DNA of 64,000 nt, from NCBI GenBank assembly GCA_947462335.1, contig OX381704.1, forward strand, positions 122,684,004 to 122,748,003, in the 5' to 3' direction. Numbering within the stretch: position 1 is the stretch's first letter; each line of letters opens with the position of its first letter. The notes under the pieces are model-generated. The model searched no databases. It was not told where the DNA came from and saw only the letters and a list, made by a program, of their open reading frames with translations. Source of the DNA: Harmothoe impar. Its lineage: Eukaryota; Annelida; Polychaeta; Phyllodocida; Polynoidae. The translations under genes and the position numbers were made by a program. Positions 29,621 to 39,330 of this stretch are shown in pieces.

Positions 29621-31600
29621 ATGAATAGAACGACCCCCTCATTGCTAACAAAGGAACGCCTTTTGAATTACACAAATGACCCTCTTTTTGTAGGGGTTAG
29701 CGGTAACTCGACTTGAATTAGAGTATTAGGGAGAGCAAAACGCGACTACACACCGTCTTAGACTGTCGTCTTACGGACCGGATAACAATAACCCTAGTTA
29801 CCTTGGTTACTGTTGCTCAAGAGACGGCGATGGATCTGGTCACGTGGATACTGAAAGAAGGTCTACCTATAACCACCACGCTAGTTTGAACGCGGCGGGT
29901 ATGAGTCATCATGGGGCCCTTGACGGGTGGGTCCTCCCCATGCAGCCGTATGTCGAATTTAAGAAATGTCCATGTCACACGTCACTAAGGGAGAAAACGT
30001 TTTTTGAAAATATTTAGAACCCGAATTTGAGCATTCTGGTACATTTTTAAGGACCCAGACACTGCAAAACCGAGTACCATCCAAGAGAAAAAAAAATTTG
30101 GCGAAATGTTTAGGCTTGAAATGGCACTTTTCTGATGCACTCTTTGAACATTTTTTTTTTTTTTTCCTCATGTCACTATGGTCCATGGCACATGTGGGAC
30201 TCAAGAAATGCCACATGTCCCATGTCACTTAGATGTCCGTGCCCGTGTCGTCGTATCGAATTTTAAGAAAATGCCCATGTCACCATATCGAATTTAGGGG
30301 TCTAGTGACATCAGCATGTCCGGCTATCCTCCACAAATTTAGCTCTAAAATGTTTACTTTTTTTTTGGGCTGATTTTTCATCATTTTAAAAAAACAATAG
30401 GTTGTTTGAAATGTTTGCTGTTGTAAATAGAAACAAAAACAAAACAAAGCGCATGGTAAGATTATGTCACATTTTCAAGTGGCGGGTCCGCGCGAGGCTT
30501 ATTCAGCCTCTTCGTGGATCCGCGACTCCAATGTGATCATATACTAATCACCGGTGTTTACGGTATTATATACTAAGGTATGAGACGGGTCTTACAGAAA
30601 AGGTGTCTAAAGAGCCCTGTGACCTGATTGAAATGACGTCAGCGCCGTCTGCTCGTCAGTGCCCGGCTGTAGCCCGTAGGACATGTTATTCTGCTTTTCT
30701 GGATGTTTTGAAATATTTTGATTTAACTGTTAATACCTGATAACAAGCCTCTGAAGCAGATTTTTGGTCGAGCACCTGTTCTCTACTCTTCCATCGATTA
30801 GCTGCTTCAGCAAAAAAAAATCGCGCGCGCGGTCTAGTCTATATGACGGAGTCGCTAAAGCTCTGTTTAGAGAGTGGAACTTGACCTTGAGTATAGACTC
30901 AGTACTAACTGAACGCCCCGCGGGGTCACCCCTCACCACGTGGGAATATGTACAAGCTCTGGTTCTTCACTTTACGGCTTGACTGAAACTGAGACGCGTC
31001 CATGATAAACTCTAGCCTTTTTTTTTCCTTTACTAGGATCGAGAGAGAGATTTTAAATGGGGCGGTTATCTAAATAGCGTGGAACTAAAATCAGGCTGCG
31101 GCAGATAGTATCTCTGCGCACCTCAAGACTCAACGTAACTTTCACTCTCCAGCAGAAGTTTAGTTGTGACTAATGATGGGCGGCGACCGTCGTGCACCGG
31201 CGGACATTGGAGAGTGTTGGAGAGCTGAACCTTACAGACATATAAATCAATCGCTTTGGTGGAAATATCTCGCCATAGATTGGAACCAAATACTTATCTA
31301 ATGGAATCGTTATCAGTTTTCAGTTTTCTTGCCGTACAAAATTTATTTCCCACTCTTCACGTGGTGATAGCTGAAGGTCGCTCGTCGTAGGTACGTGTGA
31401 CCGGAACACCTTTTTTGTTTTTGGCGCGGGTTGACATCAGATTTGTACCGTACTGTCGCGATTAAGAGCTCTGAGGGAGGGCTTTTCAATTCGGTGAAGT
31501 TCTTACTCAGGAGCTATATACAAGCCAGGCGCTGGCGCTTATTCAAAGTCGCGATTTTAGTGCTTGAGAAAAAACATTTGGAGGCTCTTATACTCCGGCG
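29061..31600. other. E2 left interior without a convincing gene
   Basis: Holds a G-rich GGGGAGG tract (29098-29235), a ~37-base A run (29581-29617) and three or four diverged copies of a repeat containing CGAATTTAAGAAATGTCCATGTCAC (29950-30300; written here only as a description of the first copy's wording, split CGAATTTAAGAAATG + TCCATGTCAC). A 72-residue plus frame (30764-30982) and a 69-residue minus frame (30730-30939) cover the same stretch; neither is recognised. Confidence 0.5.
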
Positions 31601-31611
31601 CTTATAAAAGA
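31600..31611 (+). promoter_or_regulatory. TATA box in E2
   Basis: GCTTATAAAAGACC, close to the TATAAAAGACT of E1 at 19013. It is ~190 bp upstream of the 117-aa gene, a spacing like that of the E1 216-aa gene. Confidence 0.5.
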
Positions 31612-31797
31612 CCGGCACGCTTTTCAACACTAGTTGCTTTATCGCGACCGTACGGTATGACTTCGGTGTCAAAAGATCCCAAACTCCAAATAAGGAAGTG
31701 AAACGACGTCGTCTGTCTACCTCGTGCGCGTCATAGCGTCGTCGAAAATAGTGTGACGTCAGCATCTCTCAGGCGGCTAGGAAGTCAGTTCGACAAA

Positions 31798-32151
31798 ATG
31801 GCTCACGGAGTGAACTTCGTGGCCGTTTCTCGATCTATGATCGATGCGGCCGTGGAGAAGGAATTCGTAGCCGTGCAACAGAGAAAGGAGGCGGAGAGAC
31901 AGAACTTCGTGGCCGTTTCTCGATCTATGATCGATGCGGCCGTGGAGAAGCAGTTCTTTGCCTCGCTACAGAGAGAGGAGAGACAGCGGACTGCTGCTGA
32001 AGCAGAGGGTGTGGTGGATGAGCTGATCGAGAACGTCGCTGATCAACTCATCCGCCGGTGCGTGGAGCAGGTCAAGCAGCAAGTCTGCATGGAGGAAGGA
32101 CTACCGCCCGCCGTGCTGGAGGAGCTGCTGAAGGACTGCCACGCGTTATGA
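31798..32151 (+). CDS. Unknown 117-aa E2 protein with internal duplication
   Basis: Start at MAHGVNFVAV (31798, context CAAAATGG) is preferred over an in-frame Met 45 bp upstream because it has the better context and precedes the repeat. Residues ~7-36 and ~37-66 are a 30-residue tandem duplication (NFVAVSRSMIDAAVEK in each). The duplicated DNA is nearly identical over its first ~50 bp, so the event is recent or conserved by selection. The C-terminal half (EGVVDELIENVADQLIRRC, then VEQVKQQVC) is charged and helical, likely coiled-coil. No family was recognised. A TATA box lies ~190 bp upstream. The frame and good start context support a real gene; function is unknown. Confidence 0.55.
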   Translation: MAHGVNFVAVSRSMIDAAVEKEFVAVQQRKEAERQNFVAVSRSMIDAAVEKQFFASLQREERQRTAAEAEGVVDELIENVADQLIRRCVEQVKQQVCMEEGLPPAVLEELLKDCHAL

Positions 32152-32382
32152 CCACGCCCTCCGCTTCAGCAGCAAGGTCCCTGCGACCCTCTCTCTACCA
32201 AACGGTCCTTTTAAGGACCAACCACTGATCACAAAAGTTGAAAATCAATCTCAATATAATATACGCATCAGAAAAACCCCTAATACGCTATACACTGAAA
32301 CCCTGTTGAGTAGGTAGATCGAGTTGGGCATTTTTTTTTTTAGGAAGAGCAATCAGGTCATCGTGTGGAGATCATCAGGTGT

Positions 32383-32385
<3 letters not shown>

Positions 32386-32458
<73 letters not shown>

Positions 32459-32459
32459 A

Positions 32460-32487
<28 letters not shown>
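32386..32487. repeat. (TG)n microsatellite
   Basis: About 100 bp of TG/GT repeats with a single GGATG interruption. Confidence 0.97.
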
Positions 32488-32490
<3 letters not shown>

Positions 32491-32984
32491 TTTATACAAA
32501 TACAATTATTCATTCCTTTCAGCAAGAAAATTAGCTCAATGTAATCATATGATTTTAACTGCCCTACTTATCAGAGCCTTGACGACATCTGACCGCCCCC
32601 CTTTTCAGGATCTAAATGGAAATTCACCGCCACCGCTTTTCAGAGTACTGCAGCGCCATTACCTAATTCTTTTTGTATGTGAAAAAAAACCAAAAAAAAA
32701 CAGCACTGATAAGGGGTTTAATTAGACAGATATTGGTTTCTACACTATCAAAAAAAAAACAAAAAACCCTCAGCGCTTTAATGCTAAAGGTGGCAATAGT
32801 GCTTTAATGCGCTACGCCCTTTGTCGATATGCCAGTGTATGCATGCATGCAGCCCTGGTGAGGAACTCTGAGTGCCGCATTCATGACTTATGACGACAAC
32901 GGGCACTGCACATTAAAGCGCTATGCGACTATTAAAGGGTTAGATCCAGTCTTGCTACAGGCATCCAGAATGCTATACCCAGAG

Positions 32985-34255
32985 TTGGTGGTCTGGTCCA
33001 GACTGCTGTACACAGATTGTAGACGGGATGGCGGGTTGCTGCCAGACTATCCCTCTGGTACGATATGCGGCTGGCGCGGCCGAGCCTGTCTTATATGATG
33101 CTGAGTCTAACTATGTATTAGATACCCTACGAGTAACTGAGAGTATGTCAAAATAATCACGGCAAACTGACTGGCGTCTTCATAGGATCATAGGGTGGTT
33201 ATTATTACATAACTCAGTAACCTTTGGTTATGTGTTAGATAGAGTACACTTGGACACGGTTATTCCATATACCCGCTGCCCCACAGGGTCAAGACGAGGT
33301 GATTTAAATAATAAGACCCAGACGGGTAAAATAGCCAAAGTCAACAATGACCTGTTTTTTGGTGTTTTTTTTAGCCAATATGGACAAAGAGACACGGGGT
33401 GCTGTACACAGGTTGTGGACGGGCTGGTGGGTCACTGCCAGACTATCTCCCTGGTCCGATATGCAGCCGGCGTGGCCGAGCCTGTCTTATATGATGCTGA
33501 GTCTAACTATGTATTAGATACCCTACGAGTAACTGAGAGTATGTCAAAATAATCACGGCAAACTGACTGGCGCCTTCATAGGATCATAGGGTGGTTATTA
33601 TTACATAACTCAGTAACCTTTGGTTATGTGTTAGATAGAGTACACTTGGACACGGTTATTCCATATACCCACTGCCCCACAGGGTCAAGACGAGGTGATT
33701 TAAATAATAAGACCCAGACGGGTAAAATAGCCAAAGTCAACAATGACCTGTTTTTTTGTGTTTTTTTTTTAGCCAATATGGACAAAGAGACATGGGGTGC
33801 TGTACACAGGTTGTGGACGGGCTGGTGGGTCACTGCCAGACTATCTCCCTGGTCCGATATGCAGCCTGCGTGGCCGAGACTGTCTTATATGAGGCTGAGT
33901 CTAATTATGTATTAGATGTGCTACGAGTAACTGAGAGTGTGTCAAAATAATCACGGCAAACTGACTGGCGACCTCATAGGTCAGTTATTATTACATAACT
34001 ATTATTACATAACTCAGTAACCTTCGGTTATGTGTTAGATAGCGTGCACTTGGACACGTTTATTCCATGTACCCGCTGCCCCACAGGGTCAACACGAGGT
34101 GTTTAAATAATAAGACCCAGACGGGTAAAATAGCCAAGTCAACAATGTCCCGTTTTTTTTAGCCAATATGGACAAAGAGAAACGGGGTGCTGTACACAGC
34201 TTGTGGACGGGGTGGCGGGTCGCTGCCAGACTATCCCCTGGTCCGATATGCAGTA
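32985..34255. repeat. ~396-bp tandem repeat in E2, about 3.2 copies
   Basis: The anchor GGCAAACTGACTGGCG occurs at 33161, 33557 and 33955, giving periods of 396 and 398 bp. Copies share GTTATGTGTTAGATAG, CCACAGGGTCAA and a T-run followed by AGCCAATATGGACAAAGAGA. The third copy has small deletions, and a partial copy precedes the array. Each copy contains short similar open frames, none intact across copies, so I do not call genes. The array could be a structural, regulatory or replication repeat. Confidence 0.88.
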
Positions 34256-34465
34256 AATTTTCTGCACCGTGTGACAACGACCGATCAGCTACCAACCTAT
34301 TTTTGGTTATTTTTCTATTCAGTTTTTGATCAGCGCACTTTATTAGCGTGGTTTTTTTTTAAAATTTTTTTAATCATAAATAATATGTAGACTTGGAAAA
34401 AAAAAGAGAACTGACATGTCGCTGTTTTGTCACTAAACCCAAAGACCCACCCACCCCGTAGGAAG

Positions 34466-34677
34466 GGGAGACGTTTGTGAACGTTCCCTTAGGTCTCTAT
34501 TCTTTATTTATTGTGTGGCCCCTAAAGAGGGGCCAACCAACTGACACTGTCAGTTGGTTAGTAGATGCTACTCAACATGGGCGTAATTAATTACACCTAG
34601 TGTTGAGAAACAACATGCCTGAGCTCAAAAGGCCCCCGTTGGGTGGGGGCCCTTGTGGCACAACGAGTTGGTTCGTT
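34466..34677. ncRNA. Cluster of six consecutive stem-loops (candidate structured RNA)
   Basis: Within 212 bp: (1) 34466-34488, GGGA/ACGTT arms, TGTG loop; (2) 34516-34535, TGGCCCCT/AGGGGCCA; (3) 34536-34558, ACCAACTGAC/GTCAGTTGGT; (4) 34571-34607, CTCAACA/TGTTGAG with an inner GTAATTAATTAC palindrome; (5) 34631-34651, GGCCCCC/GGGGGCC; (6) 34662-34677, AACGA/TCGTT, followed by a T run. Such density of perfect short helices is unlikely by chance. Because each helix is also a DNA palindrome, strand and molecule type (RNA, cruciform DNA, protein sites) are undecided. No known RNA family was recognised. A TTTTATAAAG box lies just downstream at 34719-34728. Confidence 0.45.
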
Positions 34678-34699
34678 TTTCAGATTACCGACTCGGCGA

Positions 34700-35480
34700 G
34701 AGTTTCTGCCTATGTATCTTTTATAAAGCCTTAGATATGGTGTGGTATTTTTCATCTCGCTATAGTTTAGTTGGTATTCAAAGAAACTGCCTCATTTCTA
34801 TCAGAAATACACAATATTGAATTGTTTTTATATTTTAATATATTCAGAAGCACACTTTGTTGCCTATATAGCTCATTATGCGTTGAAATGTTCGCGAGCA
34901 TCGTAGGAATGTACAAATCCCCTATTGTGGCGCCATCTGACGAAAGAGCAAGGAACTATACGTGACCTGAACCCCGCCCTCAGCGCGTTCGTTATTCGCA
35001 TCTTTGACAGCGACTAAGAGACGCTCAAACTGTCTCTTATTTAGTTTGAACTTATCACAAATTTGTCTTTGATAGGTCGTAGATCGACTTCTGACTTTTT
35101 AGTTAGAATAAAAAACAAGTGACGCCGCCACAGACCCGCGCATTAACGCGCTCCGCCGTCTTCAGAGGGCCGAGTCTATAGTACAGTAGATTCTACTGTG
35201 TACTTACACTAACAGTGCTACATATACATACCTGAGTCATAAGTGGGTTTTTTTTGTTGTTTTTTAGGGGAAAAAAAGTGATCTACTCACCCAAACCGCT
35301 ATTAGTAGGTAACCTGTATGACCCATGCCGCAAACATCTGCCTCGTGACTGATAGTGTACCGGTGGTGAAGTGCTGTTGCAAGAACAATTGAGGCTCTTT
35401 ATATAGCTGAGAGAGCGAATGGACTAATCTTGTTTTCACCTTGAGCCCCACCCTATTCCAGAGAGGGTATCAAAAATCGC
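34700..35480. other. E2 interval, no gene seen
   Basis: AT-rich sequence. A 64-residue plus frame (34771-34965) has no supporting features. Includes 'gcgttcgttattcgcatctttg' type sequence of higher GC near 34980-35160, but nothing recognisable. Confidence 0.4.
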
Positions 35481-35482
35481 AT

Positions 35483-35995
35483 GTACGCGTATATGGGCTT
35501 ATAGCTGGTGAATAGATAAGGCGGGGCACCTGTGTATACTAAGACTCCAGGGGGCGTTTTAACGACAGGTGTGACGCGCCAGCCCGTGGAGGGAGCTTTT
35601 TTGTTTTTCACTTAGAGAGCGTATACAAAGCCTACAGGGGGTGATTAACGCCAGGTGTGACGCGCCAGCCAGTGGCCGGATCACCTCATCTTCTAAGCTT
35701 TTGTTTTCACCTAGAGAGGGGATCGAGAGTGTATACAAAAAACTACAGGGGTGTTTAACGCGGCCAGCTGCCTACATGCTATAGTCTAAGCCTGTTTTCA
35801 GCTAGAGAGGGATCTACATCACCTAAGCCCTTTCCACCCTTAAATCGATCTGATAATTACCATAGAGAAGAGTAATGCGCGTTACATGTATATGGGCTTA
35901 TAGCTGAGTAAGAGCTTAAGATGCTAGTCAACTGTGTATGCAAAAAAACAAACTACAGGGGGTGTCTAAAGTCGATTGTCATGCGCCAGCGGGCG
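35483..35995. repeat. Iterated ~85-115-bp imperfect repeats in E2
   Basis: Four diverged copies combine GTGTATACxAA, ACTACAGGGGGTGT/TTAACG, GACGCGCCAGCC and TTTTCACCTAGAGAGGG. The phrase TATATGGGCTTATAGCTG also occurs twice (35491, 35890). The copies lie upstream of the Ala-rich gene and could be promoter or origin-type iterons. Confidence 0.65.
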
Positions 35996-36300
35996 GACAG
36001 AAGTCTGCCACTCTAGCTGTGACTACAAGCGCGTGCGTGTGGTAGACAGCTTAAATCAAACACGAGTTAAGCTCCTTATAGCTTCCTACTGTCTGCGGAT
36101 TCGAGTCTTTTGTTTTTTCATGTATTTCCTCGGAGGGTCGAACAGGATTAAAGATGTAACGAACCCGCGCCTACACAGGTAGACAGCCGGTCGCCTTCCT
36201 AGTGAGAGTTTTCCTCCTGAGTTAAGAAGCTTATCTCGGAGCCTAGTACATAAGCGAGAGTGAAACATGAGTCCCACACACTTCTTCAACCACCTTCAGC

Positions 36301-37722
36301 ATGGCGTCATCAGGAATCACTCTACGTTCTACCGAATGTGAGCAATCCCAACACTACTACAGAGCCGCGACAACACCACATGAGGAGACGTCCATGTTTA
36401 CTGATGAGTCAACAAGTAGCAAGGTGGAGGTTGGTTTTTATCAAGATTCGTACGGGTGGCTGGAAAGTGTGAGGGCTACTTCTGCAGCTAATGCTGCTGC
36501 TCGTGCAAAACGTGAAGCTCGTAAGGTGGAAGTTGGTTTTTATCAAGATTCGTACGGGTGGCTGGAAAGTGTGAGGGCTACTTCTGCAGCTAATGCTGCT
36601 GCTCGTGCAAAACGTGAAGCTCGTATCGCTGTTCGTGCTACACATGCAGCATACGAAGTTGCCAATGCTGCTAACAACGTTGCTGTTACTCTCGCCGCTG
36701 CTGCTCGTGCTGCTAATCTTTTTGCTACTGTTTCCGCTCTTGCTACCGATGCTGCTGCTACTGATGCTGCAACGACTGCTAAAAGTGCCGCTGTTGCGGC
36801 TGCTGCTAGGGCTAATGCTATTAATGCTTGTACAGCTGCTAAACAAATAGCCTGTTTTGCTTCTGCTAGTCGCAGTGTCGCTGTTACGGCTATAGCTGAT
36901 GCCCATGATGCTAAGTTACGGGCTTTTGCTTTTGCTGAAGATGCTGTTGATGCTCAAGATGTTGCTGCTGCTGCTGCTACTGCTGCTGATGAGGCTGCTG
37001 CTGCCGCTGCTGCTGCTGCTGAAGATGCTGCTGCTGCTGCGGCTGATGCTCTAGACACCTATGACGCTGCTGCTCTAGACACCTATGACGCTGCTGCTGC
37101 TGAAGATACTGCTGCCGCTGCTGCTACTGCTGCTGCTGCTGCTGAAGATGCTGCTGCCGCTGCTCTAGACACCTATGACGCGGCTGCTGCTGCTTTTGCT
37201 GAAGATACTGTTGATGCTGCTGCTGCTACTGCTGCTGCCGCTGCTGCTACTGCTGCTGCCACTGCTCTAGACACCTATGACGCGGCTGCTGCTGCTTTTG
37301 CTGAAGATACTGTTGATGCTGCTGCTGCTACTGCTGCTGCCGCTGCTGCTACTGCTGCTGCCACTGCTCTAGACACCTATGACGCTCCTGCTACTCCTGC
37401 TCTAGACACCTATGATGCTGCTGCTGCTGCTGCTGCCACTGCTCTAGACACCTATGACGCTCCTGCTACTCCTGCTCTAGACACCTATGATGCTGCTGCT
37501 GCTGCTGCTGCCACTGCTCTAGACACCTATGACACTCCTGCTACTCCTGCTCTAGACACCTATGATGCTGCTGCTGCTGCTGCTGCTGCTGAAGATGCTG
37601 CTGCTGCTGCTGCACTAGTCATCTATGACGTGGCTACTGCTCTAGACACTTATGACGCGGCTGCTGCTGCTGCTGCTGCTGAAGATGCTGCTGCTGCTGC
37701 TGCTCTAGACACCTATGACTGA
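36301..37722 (+). CDS. Alanine-rich repeat protein of E2
   Basis: 473 aa, function unknown. A non-repetitive N-terminus (~40 aa) is followed by a perfect 34-residue tandem duplication (41-74, 75-108; unit starts KVEVGFYQDSYGWLESVR; DNA differs by one base in the first codons). Then come ~110 residues of mixed Ala-rich sequence and a long C-terminal zone of Ala runs punctuated by ALDTYDA and AEDA/AEDTVDA motifs. The Ala is mostly GCT codons, so much of it is in-frame trinucleotide expansion, yet spaced Asp/Tyr residues are kept. Predicted to be highly helical and acidic. It ends ~12 bp before the right terminal repeat and reads toward it, mirroring the E1 gene at 17760-18395. Start at 36301 follows CTTCAGC in fair context; a second frame Met is not nearby. 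Confidence 0.65.
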   Translation: MASSGITLRSTECEQSQHYYRAATTPHEETSMFTDESTSSKVEVGFYQDSYGWLESVRATSAANAAARAKREARKVEVGFYQDSYGWLESVRATSAANAAARAKREARIAVRATHAAYEVANAANNVAVTLAAAARAANLFATVSALATDAAATDAATTAKSAAVAAAARANAINACTAAKQIACFASASRSVAVTAIADAHDAKLRAFAFAEDAVDAQDVAAAAATAADEAAAAAAAAAEDAAAAAADALDTYDAAALDTYDAAAAEDTAAAAATAAAAAEDAAAAALDTYDAAAAAFAEDTVDAAAATAAAAAATAAATALDTYDAAAAAFAEDTVDAAAATAAAAAATAAATALDTYDAPATPALDTYDAAAAAAATALDTYDAPATPALDTYDAAAAAAATALDTYDTPATPALDTYDAAAAAAAAEDAAAAAALVIYDVATALDTYDAAAAAAAAEDAAAAAALDTYD

Positions 37723-37734
37723 AAACATAGTAGG

Positions 37735-38268
37735 CGTTATTTACAAACACTGCTGTTACCTATGCCTAAACTTAGTAGGTCTTATTTACAAACAAGAGAG
37801 CCACGTGGTGTTGTTTACAAACAAAGAGAGCCACGTGGTGTTGTTTACAAACAAAGATAGTCACGTGATGTTGTTGTGGTCTATCATGTCAATGAAGGGG
37901 TCACGTGATCAAGGGGGCGTGGTCTATTATGCAAATGAGGGGGTCGCGTGACCAAATGGCGACCTCTGATTGGCTGGTGATCAAGAGGGCGTGGCTTATT
38001 ATGCAAATGAAAGGGTCACGTGATCAAGGGGGTGTGGCCTATTATGCAAATGAGGGGGTCACGTGACCAAATGGAAGCCTCTGATTGGCTGGTGATCAAG
38101 GGGGCGTGGCCTATTACGTAATTATGCAAATGAGGGGGCGTAGCCTATTACGTAATTATGCAAATGAGGGGGTCACGTGACCAAATGGAGGCCTCTGATT
38201 GGCTGCATGTCGATTGAGTAATAAACAGTAGTTAACTATAGTCCCGTTCCGATACATACTATACTACT
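37735..38268. repeat. E2 right terminal inverted repeat
   Basis: Ends with the E1-type outer segment. The inner part carries two copies of the E1-type module GAGAGCCACGTGGTGTTG + TTTACAAAC (37796-37853), which the left end of E2 lacks. The middle has GTCACGTGACC, CTGATTGGCTG, TTATGCAAATGAG octamer and TTACGTAA modules. Confidence 0.9.
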
Positions 38269-38274
38269 GTTGGG
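38269..38274. repeat. Target-site duplication of element 2 (right)
   Basis: GTTGGG, identical to 28544-28549. Confidence 0.92.
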
Positions 38275-38512
38275 GCAGAGTTCTACGATGGACTGTGTAG
38301 GCTTACCACTAGTGGCGCCATCTTCATTGCTTAGTTATACTTATAAGATAGTCTAAGATAGTTTTAGGTAGGATTAAGATAGTTCAAGATAGATTGGGCT
38401 CTGAACGTTTGCCCGCACAGCTGTCACAATTTTTAAGGGAGTCAGACCCGCTGGTCTTCACCTCTGGAAATCAGACAGCGCCTAATAATGCTAGAACAGA
38501 AAGTAGATCTAT

Positions 38513-38813
38513 AAGGGAGTGTTCATTTATTAATTACAGGGGGCGTGGTGAGATTTTGTGCGGAGGGGCAAAATCTTTTTACTCCCCCCCCCCCCCCCTC
38601 GAGAGCGCGTGGAACGTTTTGGGCCCCCCTCGCCAAATTTTTGCCCCCCCCTGGAACTATAGTTTATTTTTGCTAAAAAGGGGCTTACATTTTTATGCCC
38701 CCCTCAAGAGGGGTCAGAATTTTTTACGCCCCCCCCTCAGGAGGGGTCGGAAATTTTTACACCCCCCCCCAAACCCACCCCCCCTGAAACTAATGAATGA
38801 ACACTCCCTAAAG
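38513..38813. mobile_element. MITE-like element with AGGGAGTGTTCATT ends
   Basis: Inverted ends AGGGAGTGTTCATTTATTAATT / (reverse complement) AGGGAGTGTTCATTCATTAG enclose C-run-rich sequence with several near-repeats of CCCCCCTC..GGGG..TTTTT. The 143-residue frame over it (38394-38825) is an artefact of the C-rich repeats. Confidence 0.7.
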
Positions 38814-39024
38814 ACAAAGTGGTGAGTGCACCAAGGTCATTAGCTTAGTATTTGACACGTTAATAGATAACTGTACATGGTGTCTCTTGATGTTCCTCCT
38901 GAGTATCTATGAGTACCGTGATGTGTGTGTATAGAGTAATGATGGGCTGTCACCTATAAACCACTCACCCCCCCCCCCCCCCCACCATGCCCTTACTAAA
39001 TGTGGCAAGCCATTTGTTCACCCT

Positions 39025-39330
39025 CAATATCAACGTTTTAAATTCTAATATCAGAGTTTAAAACTTTGATATCGGACTTTAAACCTTTGATATCAGAGTA
39101 TTAACCTTTGATATCAGAGTACTATCATTGACTATCGAAGTTTAAAATTTTGATATATCCAAGATCAGAGTTAGAATCTCCGAGATCAGAGTTTAAAACT
39201 GTGATATCCGATATTGGGGGTGAACATATCGCTTGATATCAAAGTTAGCAACTGCGAAATCAAAGTGAGAAACTGTCATATCCAGTTAGAAACTCCGATA
39301 TTGGGGGTGAACATATCGCTTGCCATAAGC
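39025..39330. repeat. ~20-bp degenerate repeat array (TTTGATATCAGAGT)
   Basis: A dozen imperfect units of CTTTGATATCAGAGTTTAAA wording. Two copies of 'GATATTGGGGGTGAACATATCGC' type sequence (39209-39231 region and 39297-39320) sit at its end. Similar words occur at 11780-11880 and 14060-14250. Confidence 0.7.

Larger units (their letters stand above)
28550..38268. mobile_element. Element 2 (E2): Polinton-end element without virion genes
   Basis: 9,719 bp with AGTAGTATAG... inverted ends nearly identical to those of E1 over ~95 bp and its own 6-bp duplication. It encodes no recognisable integrase, capsid, ATPase, protease or polymerase. It carries an alanine-rich protein gene beside the right end, a 117-aa protein gene, a 396-bp tandem repeat, a stem-loop cluster and an iterated motif block. 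Position of the Ala-rich gene implies it lies in the opposite orientation to E1. It is probably non-autonomous and mobilised by an E1-like integrase. Confidence 0.88.
28331..38432. mobile_element. Older MITE copy apparently split by element 2
   Basis: The left end at ~28331-28395 and the right end at ~38368-38432 are inverted relatives: AAACGTTCAGAGC followed by AATCT on one side, GCTCTGAACGTTTG on the other. Removing E2 and one copy of its target duplication leaves ~380 bp, close to the 368 bp of the intact family member at 46088-46455. The ends are diverged, so this is an older insertion than E2. Confidence 0.55.

Noticed and set aside
33232..34390. Several short similar frames in E2 (MLDRVHLDTVIPYT type)
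   Set aside because: They recur because of the 396-bp tandem repeat, differ in length and frame between copies, and have no recognisable domain.
17251..38268. E1 and E2 as one long composite element
   Set aside because: Each has its own inverted ends and a different 6-bp target duplication, so they are independent insertions.
38394..38825. 143-aa protein after E2
   Set aside because: It spans a C-run-rich MITE with inverted ends; composition is that of the repeat.
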